This document shows, piece after piece, positions 1-7,854 of a DNA stretch of 52,327 nt. The stretch covers positions 1 to 52,327 of the forward strand of contig JAJDZZ010000004.1 of assembly GCA_022824405.1 (NCBI GenBank). The letters run 5' to 3'. The notes under the pieces were generated by a model. It was not told the DNA's origin, searched no databases, and saw only the letters and a list, made by a program, of their open reading frames with translations. The DNA comes from Opitutales bacterium (GTDB lineage Bacteria; Verrucomicrobiota; Verrucomicrobiia; Opitutales; UBA2995). The position numbers and the translations under genes were made by a program. How positions within the stretch are numbered: the stretch's first letter is position 1; each line of letters opens with the position of its first letter.

Positions 1-123
1 TATGTGGAAGGATTAATAGCCAGGGGCAAACCCTACAAATGCGCCATGGTTGCAGCGATGAGGAAGATGCTCATCCACCTTCATTTCCTTATGAAAAATC
101 ATCAATTAAGCCTTGCTTCGTGA
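1..123 (+). mobile_element. 3' end of an IS110-family transposase (cut by window edge)
   Basis: Frame 1 is open from the first base to a TGA at 121-123 and encodes about 40 residues. The readable part contains [20 protein letters not shown], which resembles the conserved C-terminal end of IS110/IS116/IS902 transposases (small-residue-rich helix after 'RGK', then MRKML). The rest of the gene lies outside the window. IS110 enzymes use a DEDD RuvC-like domain and a Ser domain, neither visible here. The following 124-201 bases carry a short piece of the intergenic repeat mosaic ('ttggcgatcctggcgagag', 'ggaatgaggaatt'), so the right end of the element lies within it or just before. Family assignment is from motif memory only. 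Confidence 0.7.
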
Positions 124-201
124 CACAGTTGCTTGGCGATCCTGGCGAGAGCTAATCAAGAGGGAGAGGCGCGCCAGTTAGGAATGAGGAATTGGAGTGG
201 T

Positions 202-426
202 TCAGGTCCCAGCTACAGCGGAAACTTCCACAACCTCGGAGGTAGCCTGGGGATCAGGGATTGATTCGCCGTCTTGGCGCAAACCTTCAATATGAAACTC
301 GATGGCTTCCCGGATCTCCTCCAGCAGTTCCTCGCGGGTGGTGGCCGTAGCCACGCAGCCAGGCAGGTCTGGCACATAGGAAGCGTAGTTGTTGGGGGTT
401 TTTTCAATGACGATAGTATACTTCAT
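202..426 (-). CDS. hicB: HicB-family antitoxin (short form)
   Basis: A 74-residue protein starting MKYTIVIEK with the HicB signature YVPDLPGCVATATTREE and a downstream IREAIEFHIEGL helix. HicB antitoxins bind and neutralise the HicA mRNA interferase through a partial RNase H-like fold. The ATG at 426 is chosen because it gives the canonical N-terminus and has AGGAG about 10 bases upstream, overlapping the last hicA codons; longer upstream starts would lie within that linker. There is no C-terminal HTH or ribbon-helix-helix extension, so this is the minimal HicB type and may not itself bind DNA. It is the second gene of a two-gene minus-strand operon, 8 bases after hicA. Confidence 0.88.
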   Translation of the reverse strand: MKYTIVIEKTPNNYASYVPDLPGCVATATTREELLEEIREAIEFHIEGLRQDGESIPDPQATSEVVEVSAVAGT

Positions 427-434
427 GGCCCTGA

Positions 435-626
435 TTACTCCTTTAGCCCGGACTGTTTCAAAATACTGTTCCATGTGCCTGGGGGAAGGTCATCGCTTGG
501 CTTGCCAGGAATGGTCACACAGCCGGGTTTGAACGGGTGCTTGAATTGCCTGTGGCTTCCTCTGATTCGGACCAGCCGCCATCCGTTTTCCTCTATCAAT
601 TTCATGGCTTCTCTAACCTTGGGCAT
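435..626 (-). CDS. hicA: HicA-family mRNA interferase toxin
   Basis: A 63-residue basic protein with the full HicA fold signature: MPKVREAMKLIEENGW, then RGSHRQFKHP with the catalytic His, then VTIPGKPSDDLPPGT and a terminal SILKQSGL. HicA toxins cleave mRNA and are held inactive by HicB. The ATG at 626 gives the usual length; a TTG seven codons upstream (647) is possible but adds no family residues. The hicA-hicB order and 8-base spacing are typical. It looks intact. It sits beside an IS110 end and a proteinase fragment, as expected for a mobile toxin-antitoxin module. Confidence 0.9.
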   Translation of the reverse strand: MPKVREAMKLIEENGWRLVRIRGSHRQFKHPFKPGCVTIPGKPSDDLPPGTWNSILKQSGLKE

Positions 627-791
627 GACAAGATTGCCTGTCTCCAAACCTCAGCCCCACAAAGATCTCCTCAATGCTTTGGATTGAGAGGTTCATATGG
701 GCCTCAATCAGCTCGCCATCCGCCTGCCAATTCTTCGGAGGAGACTGGATTACATGTAAACACATTTGGACAAAAAATGGCATTATAGACG
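627..791. other. Intergenic stretch upstream of hicA with an orphan reading-frame fragment
   Basis: Any hicA promoter must lie here. On the minus strand a frame stays open from about 738 down to a stop at 613-615 and reads NWQADGELIEAHMNLSIQ, then SIEEIFVGLRFGDR. It has no plausible start and overlaps the hicA start region. The peptide looks protein-like, but I do not recognise it. It may be the end of a gene displaced by insertion of hicAB, or chance. Confidence 0.3.
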
Positions 792-1064
792 GTGAAAAGG
801 ACTATTAAAGGAGGCAATGAATTTCAAGAAGGAAAGGAGAAGCGTGCGGAAGAGATCGCCCAAGCACTTAACGATCAAGAAAGATGGGGTACTCATGGAC
901 GTCGAATTAACCGGAACGTTCTTGCTGAGTTGAAACTCAAAATCGATGATTTGGAAGCCGATCCTGCATTGAGCAACCTGATCAAAGAGTACTTCTGGTT
1001 TTTCAGGGATCTTGCGTTCAAGGAAGAAGCAAATATTCTAGTTCATAACCGTTATTACCTTTGA
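792..1064 (+). pseudogene. C-terminal fragment of a serine-dehydrogenase-type (SDH/ClpP-fold) proteinase
   Basis: Ninety codons from a GTG at 792. The segment EKRAEEIAQALNDQERWGTH followed by GRRI and LKLKIDDLEADPALSNLIKE matches my memory of the C-terminal part of SDH-family Clp-fold serine proteinases (RAEEIA..LNDH..W..HGR.I, then L.LKI.D). Full-length members have roughly 280 residues with the nucleophile Ser far upstream; that catalytic part is missing. The first codons do not look like a start region, and the last residues (NILVHNRYYL) drift from the family. I read it as a truncated remnant rather than a functional gene. It adjoins a toxin-antitoxin pair and a transposon end. Family call moderately sure, non-functionality inferred. 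Confidence 0.5.
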
Positions 1065-1560
1065 AAGGAATCCTCATGCCAAGAAGAGACTCTCGCAAAG
1101 ATCGCCAAGAACGCTGAGGGATCCGGCTTCGCCGGAACCAAGGGTTAACGGAGGGGGGACGGAGGCGCCGGTGGCGCCAATGAGGAATTAGGAATGAGGA
1201 ATGAGGAATTAGGGAGAGTAGTCATAATAAACTGTAGGAGCGGGTTTATCCCGCGATTGCCCCGGAACGCCAAGGCATGGAGGAAACTAACCACGGAGGA
1301 CACAGAGAGCACAGAGATTATTAGGAAAAAACATGGATGAACAGGATTGGGATAATCCATAATATCCGTGGTTCATTCCAGCCTCAACTTCCAGAACCCC
1401 ATTCCTCATTCTTCATTCCTAATTCCTAATTGGCGCGCCTCTTTGCGCCCCTTCGCGCTCTCTGCGAGAGTCATTTTCCCCCTCTCCCTTTTTGCGCTTT
1501 TTTGTGGCTATTCATCCTGTAAATCCTGTGCATCCATGTTCAATTCCCCATTCTCCCTTT
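1065..1560. repeat. Intergenic repeat mosaic, island 1
   Basis: No gene is seen. The stretch holds, in order: a 'gactctcgcaaagatcgcc' box, a 'ggatccggcttcgccgga' hairpin, GGCGCC-N-GGCGCC hairpins, runs of 'gaattaggaatgaggaatt', 'aaactgtaggagcgggttta' with its own inverted repeat, 'taaccacggaggacacagag', 'catggatgaacaggattggg', and the reverse complements of several of these. The same modules return in at least a dozen other gaps of the window. Short open frames here translate to low-complexity peptides such as SSFLIPNSS and are not genes. Confidence 0.85.
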
Positions 1561-1571
1561 AGAGGAAAAAT

Positions 1572-1620
1572 AGTTAAATAAATTTGACAAATAAGATTTA
1601 AAAGGAAAATTTATTTAACT
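1572..1620. promoter_or_regulatory. Perfect 14-bp inverted repeat: probable HipB operator/promoter
   Basis: AGTTAAATAAATTT at 1572-1585 is repeated as its exact reverse complement AAATTTATTTAACT at 1607-1620, with a 21-base spacer, ending two bases before the hipB ATG. A TTGACA hexamer at 1584-1589 overlaps the left arm. The region is far more A/T-rich than its surroundings. HipB-type HTH proteins autorepress through paired palindromic sites, so this is the expected operator. The right arm would also cover the ribosome-binding region. Confidence 0.7.
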
Positions 1621-1622
1621 AA

Positions 1623-1952
1623 ATGAAAAAACCAATTGTATTATTGCCGAAGCACCTTCGTGAAATGAAGCGGTTTGGCGAACGGTTGAAACTGGCCCGA
1701 TTACGGCGCCGCTTATCGCTGACCATGGTTGCGGAAAGGGCCGCAATCAGTAAACCTACCTTGGTTCAAATCGAAAAGGGCAACCCCGCCGTTTCCATGG
1801 GTTCGTATTATTCGGTCATGCGGGTCTATGGTCTGGAAACTGATTTTTCCAACTTGGCCGATGACGATGAACTGGGCCGCCGTATTCAGGATCATTCCCT
1901 ACCCAGGAAGGGCCGGTCCCCCAAGAAGCAGTCCTCTTATGAGTCAGGATAA
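1623..1952 (+). CDS. hipB: HipB-like XRE-family HTH antitoxin/repressor
   Basis: A 109-residue protein with a helix-turn-helix at about residues 18-75: LKLARLRRRLSLTMVAERAA, then ISKPTLVQIEKG. This is the Cro/C1 type used by HipB antitoxins. The C-terminal tail is basic and polar and probably flexible. The stop overlaps the hipA start by 14 bases, so the two are translationally coupled. A perfect inverted repeat lies directly upstream and is the likely autoregulatory site. The function, binding HipA and repressing the operon, is inferred from family and context. Confidence 0.85.
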   Translation: MKKPIVLLPKHLREMKRFGERLKLARLRRRLSLTMVAERAAISKPTLVQIEKGNPAVSMGSYYSVMRVYGLETDFSNLADDDELGRRIQDHSLPRKGRSPKKQSSYESG

Positions 1953-3195
1953 AACAGCCTGGGTTTACGCGGATTGGTCTGGTCTGAAAGGCCCCAGCCT
2001 GATGGGTAAATTTGACGTATCCTTCGTCCGTGGAAAAGAGATTTTCTCCTTCGAATACCATCCGGACTGGTTGAGGGATTCTCGGCACACCCTGTTTCTG
2101 GATCCGGATCTACAGTTGGTGGAGGGACGCCAGTTCTCGAACCGGAAGGCTCCCTTCGGTCTATTCCTCGATTCCGCCCCGGACCGTTGGGGCCGCCTGC
2201 TCATCGACCGGCGTGAGGCCTACCGCGCCCGGCAGGAAGGTCGGTCGGCGCCTCGGCTTTTTGATTCCGATTACCTGCTGGCCGTTTCGGATAAAACCCG
2301 GATGGGTGGATTGCGATTTAAACGGAATCCGGAAGGTCCGTTCGTCGGGGAAAGTGGCAAAGAAGCGATTCCGCCCCTCGAATCTTTGCGAAAGCTGGAA
2401 CAGGCATCGCTCGCCTTTGAAGCCTCGGACCCGGAGGACGCCCATTATCTGGATTGGCTGACGTTACTGATGGCTCCCGGGACTTCTCTCGGCGGCGCTC
2501 GCCCGAAGGGCAACGTAATCGACCCTCGCGGATCCCTTTGGATAGCGAAGTTTCCCAGCAGACAAGATGAATTCAATACCGGAGCCTGGGAATACCTGGT
2601 GCATCAGATGGCCGTGGATGCGGGGCTCAAGGTCGGAGAGGCCCGCGCAGAGCGTTTTTCAAACCATGGCCACACCTTTTTGGCCAAACGGTTTGACCGC
2701 TCCGGGACCAAGCGTATCCATTTTGCCTCCGCCATGACTCTGCTGGGGTTCCATGATGGGGACGACCATGCCTCGGGGGTGAGTTATCTCGACCTGGCCA
2801 ACTTTATCGGGACTTTTGGGGCGGCCCCCATTAAGGACTTGGAAGAACTCTGGAAAAGAATTTTGTTCAATGTCCTGGTCAGTAATGGGGACGACCATTT
2901 GAGGAACCACGGCTTTATCCTCCATGAAAAGGGATGGCGTTTGTCACCTCTCTACGATGTGAACCCTTTTCCCTGGCGAGGCGGCCTCTCACTGAATATT
3001 GATGAAAACAACAATTCCTTCGATCCTGGACTGGTTCTCGAGGTAGCGCCCTATTTCCGTTTAAATTCCCAACGGGCCAAAACGATTCTCACCCATTTCA
3101 GGAACATCGTCTCCCGGTGGGAAACCCTGGCTGGAAATATGGGTATTGCTCGCTCTGAAATAGACCGGATGCGCCCAGCTTTCCAGCATGGATAA
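1939..3195 (+). CDS. hipA: HipA-family serine/threonine kinase toxin
   Basis: A 418-residue HipA-type toxin. It has the N-terminal subdomain 1 (couple_hipA-like, residues about 10-110), a Gly-rich SLGGARPKG loop near residue 183, AKFPS with the nucleotide-binding Lys near 200, FLAKRFDR, the catalytic loop NGDDHLRNHG at about 316-325 and the metal-binding D340 in LYDVNPF. E. coli HipA phosphorylates glutamyl-tRNA synthetase; the target here is unknown. The ATG at 1939 overlaps the hipB stop and gives the family N-terminus, whereas longer in-frame starts would run through hipB. The gene appears intact. Its stop is followed at once by an 'aaccacagaggacacagag' repeat tract. Confidence 0.9.
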   Translation: MSQDKTAWVYADWSGLKGPSLMGKFDVSFVRGKEIFSFEYHPDWLRDSRHTLFLDPDLQLVEGRQFSNRKAPFGLFLDSAPDRWGRLLIDRREAYRARQEGRSAPRLFDSDYLLAVSDKTRMGGLRFKRNPEGPFVGESGKEAIPPLESLRKLEQASLAFEASDPEDAHYLDWLTLLMAPGTSLGGARPKGNVIDPRGSLWIAKFPSRQDEFNTGAWEYLVHQMAVDAGLKVGEARAERFSNHGHTFLAKRFDRSGTKRIHFASAMTLLGFHDGDDHASGVSYLDLANFIGTFGAAPIKDLEELWKRILFNVLVSNGDDHLRNHGFILHEKGWRLSPLYDVNPFPWRGGLSLNIDENNNSFDPGLVLEVAPYFRLNSQRAKTILTHFRNIVSRWETLAGNMGIARSEIDRMRPAFQHG

Positions 3196-3659
3196 GAAAC
3201 TAACCACAGAGGACACAGAGGGGGGAAGCGCGCCGAGGCGCGCGAATGAAGAATGGGATCTCACCAAGGCGAGATGGCACAAAGGCACAGAGGCACATGG
3301 GCACAAAGGGGGAGAGGTGCGCTAAGGCGCCAATTAGGAATTAGGAATTAGGAATGGGGAATTGGGTTCTGGATGCTTGATGGCGGATGCTGGAAGGAAA
3401 GCAACCACAGAGGTCACAGAGGACACAGAGGAGGAAGCGCGCCAAGGCGGGCTTGGAATAGCCGCAAAAAAGCACAAAAACACAAAATTCTTAATTCCTC
3501 ATTCTTAATTTTTAATTGGCGCCCTTGGGCGCCTCCGTCCCCCCCCCGTTAACTCTTGTTCCGGCGAAGCCGGATACCTTGGCGTCCTTGGCGATCTTGG
3601 CGAGAGTCTCTTCTCTCTCCCTCTCTGTGGTCTCTGTGTCCTCTGTGGTTAATTTTGTC
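3196..3659. repeat. Intergenic repeat mosaic, island 2
   Basis: No gene is seen. It contains 'accacagaggacacagagg' tracts, GGCGCG hairpins, 'ggaattaggaattagg' runs, a 'gatctcaccaaggcgagat' hairpin and the 'ccggcgaagccgg' hairpin. Bases 3434-3608 are a near-identical copy of 13181-13355. It separates the 3' ends of hipA (plus) and leuS (minus). Confidence 0.85.
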
Positions 3660-6419
3660 TTAGCGGGCTACGATATTGAGGATCCTGCCGGGAACGAAGA
3701 TTATTTTGGCGATGGATTTGCCTTGAAGGTTTGCCTGGACGCGGGGGAGGGCCTGGGCCGCATTTTGGGCATCTTCCCGGGCGGCGCCTTTGGGTAAGCG
3801 GAGTTCCCCCCGCACTTTTCCATTTACCTGGACGACCACGGTGTCTTTGCGCCGGACCAGTTTGGCGGGGTCGAAGGCGGGCCAGGGGGCGTCGTTGATG
3901 GACGGAGCTTCCCCCAGCCGTTTCCACAATTCTTCGGAGATGTGAGGGGCGAAGGGATTGAGCAGTTGCAAAAACGTCTTGGCGGTTTCCCTGGAGTAGG
4001 AGGGGGTCTTCTGCATGCGGTTGAGCAGGATCATGAGTTGGGAAACCACGGTGTTGAGATGGAGCCGTTCGTTGTCCCGGGTGACTTTCCTGATAGTATG
4101 GTGCAGCAGCTTCTCGAGGTCCTCGTTTTGTTCCGGAGCATCGGTCAGTTTGCGGTTTATGCTACCGTCTTTGCCGACGACTTCCCGCCAGAGGCGTCGC
4201 AGAAATCGGGCCACCCCTTCGATGCCCTGGGTATTCCAGGGTTTGGAATCCTCGATGGGACCGAGGAACATGAGAAACATGCGAGTGGCGTCGGCTCCGT
4301 AGTTGCGGATGAGCAGATCGGGGTTGACCACGTTGCCGCGGCTTTTGCTCATCTTGTGCGACCTGCCCTCCACGATGATTTCCGGATTTTCCTTCCAGAC
4401 CCAGTTGTCGCCTGATTTTTCCACTTCATCGGCCCGCAGTTGCCGCCGCTGAAAGTCCTCCTCCCGGCCGCCCAGGGGGGCGGATACGGGGTTTCCCTCC
4501 GGGTTGAGAAATAAAGTAAACTCCATTTCCCCCAGTATGATGCCCTGATGAAGGAGCTTGGGGAACGGTTCGGGATGGGAGACGATTCCGGCGTCGTAAA
4601 GGACCCGGTGCCAGAAACGGGCGTAGAGGAGGTGCAGGGTGACGTGTTCGGAACCGCCGATGTAGAAATCGGGCACGCCCCAATAGCGATCGAGTTCCGG
4701 GTCGATGAGGGCCTCGGGGTTATGGGGATCGCAATAGCGCAGGTAGTACCAGCAGGAGCCGGCCCATTGGGGCATGGTATTGGTTTCGCGCGACCCGGGG
4801 ATCCAATTGCCCTCCGTGGGTGGGTTTTCGCTCTTGGGGACGGTTTCACCGGTATCGACATTGAGCCATACCTGGAGCCAATGATCCACCCCGGCCAAAG
4901 GGCTCTCTCCCGTTCCAATGGGTTGGTAGGATTCGACCTCGGGCAGTTCGAGGGGCAGTTGGGATTCCGCCACCGGCAAGGCGCAGAGAACCCTGCCGTT
5001 CTCCTCGTAGCTGACCGGGTTTTCCGGCAAAAACTCCTGCAGAGGATTGTGCTCGGAGGCCCGGACCTTTTGGTAATCCTCCAGCGAAACCCAAGTGACG
5101 GGGAAAGGTTCACCCCAGTAGCGCTGGCGGGAGAACAACCAATCCCTGAGTTTGTATTGGACGCTGGGAGATCCCATTTGGCGGTTAGCCAGGTCGGCAA
5201 CGATTTTGGCTTTTCCCTCCCCGGAGCGGAGTCCGGTATAATCCCCGGAATTCACCATGGTTCCGTCGCCCATATAGGGCAACTCGGTGGAAAGTCCGCC
5301 GGCCGCGGTCTCGTCGTTTTCAATGACCTTGCGAATGGGCAGATCGTATTTCCCGGCGAACTCGAAATCGCGTTCATCGTGACCCGGAACGGCCATGATG
5401 GCTCCGGTTCCGTAACTCATGAGCACGTAATCGGCGATCCAGACCGGGATGCGTTCCTCGTTGACGGGGTTGATGGCATAACCGCCGGAGAAGACCCCGG
5501 ATTTATCCTTGGCCAGATCGGTCCGTTCCAGGTCGCTCTTCCGGGAAGCGACCCGCCGGTAATTTTCCACCGCTTGGCGATGTTCTTCGGTAGTGACGTT
5601 ATCGACCAAGGGATGTTCGGGGGAAAGGACCATGTAGGTGGCGCCGAACAGGGTGTCGGGCCGCGTGGTGTAAACCCGTAGTTCCTCGCCGGGAAGGCCG
5701 AGGAGGCGGAAAGTGACCTCGGCTCCGGTGGATTTCCCGATCCAGTTCCTTTGCAGTTTGAGGGAAGACCGGGGCCAGTCCAACCGTTGGTGGCCCCGCA
5801 ACAGCTTTTCCGCGTAGGCGGTGATGCGCAGGACCCATTGGCGCAGTTTGCGGCGTTCCACCGGGTGGTTGCCGCGTTCGGATTTGCCATCGATAACCTC
5901 CTCATTGGCCAGGACCGTTCCCAGGGCCGGACACCACCAGACCGGTTTATCGTCCACGTAAGCCAAACCGCGCTTGAAGAGCTGGAGAAAGATCCACTGG
6001 GTCCATTTCACGTAATCCGGATCGGTCGTATTGACCTCGCGGTCCCAGTCGATGGCAAAGCCCAACTTTTGCAGTTCAGAGCGAAAGGTTTCCACGTTGC
6101 GTTGGGTGACGATTCGCGGATGGGTTCCCGTCTGGATGGCGTATTGTTCGGTGGGAAGGCCGAAGGCATCCCAACCCATGGGTTGCAGGATATTGAACCC
6201 GCGGGCTTTCTTGTAGCGGGCCAGGATATCGGGAGCGGTGTAATTGATGGCATGGCCCATGTGCAGCCCGTTCCCGGAGGGATAGGGGTACATGGACAGG
6301 ACGTAGTATTTGGGTTTTTCGGAAAAATCTTCGGCCCGAAATGTTTTTCGTTCGACCCAATACCGTTGCCAATAGGGCTCGATTTTGGCAAAGTCGTAGT
6401 CTTTTGCTCCCGTGGACAT
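3660..6419 (-). CDS. leuS: Leucyl-tRNA synthetase
   Basis: A 919-residue class Ia synthetase charging tRNA-Leu. It carries the HIGH-type motif HMGH at residues 53-56, the CP1 editing domain with TTRPDTLFGATY near 250 and GTGAIMAVPGHDERD near 335, and KMSKS at 689-693, followed by the anticodon-binding domain and a C-terminal VQVNGKVRGELRLP segment. It is longer than the E. coli enzyme (860) because of insertions around residues 440-530 and 620-690, the latter being the leucine-specific domain next to KMSKS. It starts at ATG 6419. The gap to the divergent protease gene is only about 58 bases, so both promoters must be compact. It appears intact and essential. Confidence 0.97.
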   Translation of the reverse strand: MSTGAKDYDFAKIEPYWQRYWVERKTFRAEDFSEKPKYYVLSMYPYPSGNGLHMGHAINYTAPDILARYKKARGFNILQPMGWDAFGLPTEQYAIQTGTHPRIVTQRNVETFRSELQKLGFAIDWDREVNTTDPDYVKWTQWIFLQLFKRGLAYVDDKPVWWCPALGTVLANEEVIDGKSERGNHPVERRKLRQWVLRITAYAEKLLRGHQRLDWPRSSLKLQRNWIGKSTGAEVTFRLLGLPGEELRVYTTRPDTLFGATYMVLSPEHPLVDNVTTEEHRQAVENYRRVASRKSDLERTDLAKDKSGVFSGGYAINPVNEERIPVWIADYVLMSYGTGAIMAVPGHDERDFEFAGKYDLPIRKVIENDETAAGGLSTELPYMGDGTMVNSGDYTGLRSGEGKAKIVADLANRQMGSPSVQYKLRDWLFSRQRYWGEPFPVTWVSLEDYQKVRASEHNPLQEFLPENPVSYEENGRVLCALPVAESQLPLELPEVESYQPIGTGESPLAGVDHWLQVWLNVDTGETVPKSENPPTEGNWIPGSRETNTMPQWAGSCWYYLRYCDPHNPEALIDPELDRYWGVPDFYIGGSEHVTLHLLYARFWHRVLYDAGIVSHPEPFPKLLHQGIILGEMEFTLFLNPEGNPVSAPLGGREEDFQRRQLRADEVEKSGDNWVWKENPEIIVEGRSHKMSKSRGNVVNPDLLIRNYGADATRMFLMFLGPIEDSKPWNTQGIEGVARFLRRLWREVVGKDGSINRKLTDAPEQNEDLEKLLHHTIRKVTRDNERLHLNTVVSQLMILLNRMQKTPSYSRETAKTFLQLLNPFAPHISEELWKRLGEAPSINDAPWPAFDPAKLVRRKDTVVVQVNGKVRGELRLPKGAAREDAQNAAQALPRVQANLQGKSIAKIIFVPGRILNIVAR

Positions 6420-6477
6420 AATTCTGGAAAAGTGAACTAGCTTGCTTGAAACGATTGTTCAGTCAATAACCCAAGCC

Positions 6478-7854
6478 ATGAATCCCAAACGGGCCGGAAT
6501 GCTTCTTTTGTCGGTGTTTATCGCGCTGATGTTGGGCGGGTGTGTCACGACCCCGCCGGTGGAGGAGGTGGAGGTCGATGGGCCGACCTCCGACCAGGGG
6601 TTGCAGCGGTTGCTGGAGGCGGTGGTGAGGATCGACGTGAGGGAAGTCACCTTCCGTGGGGGCTCGAAGCAGAACATAACAGGCCAGGGATCGGGCGTCA
6701 TCGTTTCTGCGGAGGGACACATTCTGACCAACGCCCACGTGGTCTCCAACTTCGCCGAGGAGATCCGCATAACCCTGGCCAGCCTGGAGCGGGTGAAAGG
6801 GGAGTTGTTGGGCTGGGATCACTGGACTGACCTGGCTCTGCTCAAAATGGACATGGAGGAACTGACCGAACGCGGTTTGACCTTTACCCATGCCGCCTTC
6901 GGGGACTCGGATACTCTCTATCCGGGGCAGCCGGTACTGGCCGTGGGCACTCCCAATGGCTTGACCCGGACGGTTACGCGGGGGATCATTTCCAACACCA
7001 ACCGGTTTTTCGAAGGGGCCGACCACGTTCGCGGGTACGAAACCGGCTACTTCAATACCTGGCTGCAAACGGACGCGGCCATAAATCCCGGAAACAGCGG
7101 GGGTCCGCTGGTGACGGAAAACGGCGAGATAATCGGCATCAATACGCGGGCCTATCTGGGAGCCAACAACCTCGGGTTTGCCGTGCCGGCCAAAACGGCG
7201 CAGTTGGTATTGGCGGGGCTGATGCAAACCGAAGAGATCGTGCGCAGTTACGTGGGCATTGTGCTGGGGCCGATGCAGGACCTGGAAACCTTTTACAACG
7301 TGGAAGCCAACGAAGGGGCGCTGGTGGAAAGCGTGGACCCCCGTTCACCGGCGGCCAACGCGGGCATACTACCGGGCGATATCCTCATTTCTTTGGAGGG
7401 AACGCGGCTGGACGGTCGTTTCCCGGAACAGCTTCCGCCCCTGCAAAATATCATCGCCAACTACCCGGTGGGGACCGAGTTGACCTTCGGGGTGAAACGG
7501 CAGGGAGGAATTGAGGAATTCAAGGTGACGACCGAGCAATTGGAGAGTAGGGTGGGCGAGGAATGGGCCTTCGACAAATGGGGGTTGAGCGTGAGGGAGG
7601 TTTCCCGCGCCTACGCCAGGGAGAATAAACTGGAATCGGAAGACGGATTTTTGGTCCTGGGGGTTAAAATTGCCTTTCCCAGCGACAGGGCCGGTATGCG
7701 AGCCGGCGATATCGTTACCAAAATCAATCGGAAAAGCCTCGGTTCTCTGGAGGAACTCAGGGGCATCCACGATGAATTCGACGACGATTCCGACCCCCTG
7801 TTCGTAGAAGTCACTCGCAACTACCAAACTTCTTTGTTTATCTTGCAACCATGA
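6478..7854 (+). CDS. HtrA/DegP-type periplasmic serine protease, lipoprotein, two PDZ domains
   Basis: From ATG 6478 the protein has 458 residues. It begins with a basic n-region, a hydrophobic stretch and a lipobox ending in C22 (MLGGC), so it is probably membrane-anchored by lipid. The trypsin-like domain shows the full triad: H87 in LTNAHVV, D118 in WTDLAL and S207 in GNSGGP. Two PDZ domains follow at about 245-345 and 365-458, the usual HtrA plan for protein quality control in the envelope. A TTG at 6442 could extend the N-terminus by 12 residues but would spoil the signal peptide. It overlaps the next gene by 4 bases (ATGA), which implies coupled translation with its inactive paralogue. 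Confidence 0.92.
   Translation: MNPKRAGMLLLSVFIALMLGGCVTTPPVEEVEVDGPTSDQGLQRLLEAVVRIDVREVTFRGGSKQNITGQGSGVIVSAEGHILTNAHVVSNFAEEIRITLASLERVKGELLGWDHWTDLALLKMDMEELTERGLTFTHAAFGDSDTLYPGQPVLAVGTPNGLTRTVTRGIISNTNRFFEGADHVRGYETGYFNTWLQTDAAINPGNSGGPLVTENGEIIGINTRAYLGANNLGFAVPAKTAQLVLAGLMQTEEIVRSYVGIVLGPMQDLETFYNVEANEGALVESVDPRSPAANAGILPGDILISLEGTRLDGRFPEQLPPLQNIIANYPVGTELTFGVKRQGGIEEFKVTTEQLESRVGEEWAFDKWGLSVREVSRAYARENKLESEDGFLVLGVKIAFPSDRAGMRAGDIVTKINRKSLGSLEELRGIHDEFDDDSDPLFVEVTRNYQTSLFILQP

Noticed and set aside
1145-1360. Short frames in repeat islands reading HSSFLIPNS-like or SVSSVVSFL-like peptides
   Set aside because: They are translations of the repeat modules and recur unchanged in many gaps. 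No start signals or family features were seen.
3196-3430. Repeat islands considered as CRISPR arrays
   Set aside because: Unit lengths vary, spacing is irregular, modules occur in both orientations, and no cas genes are present.
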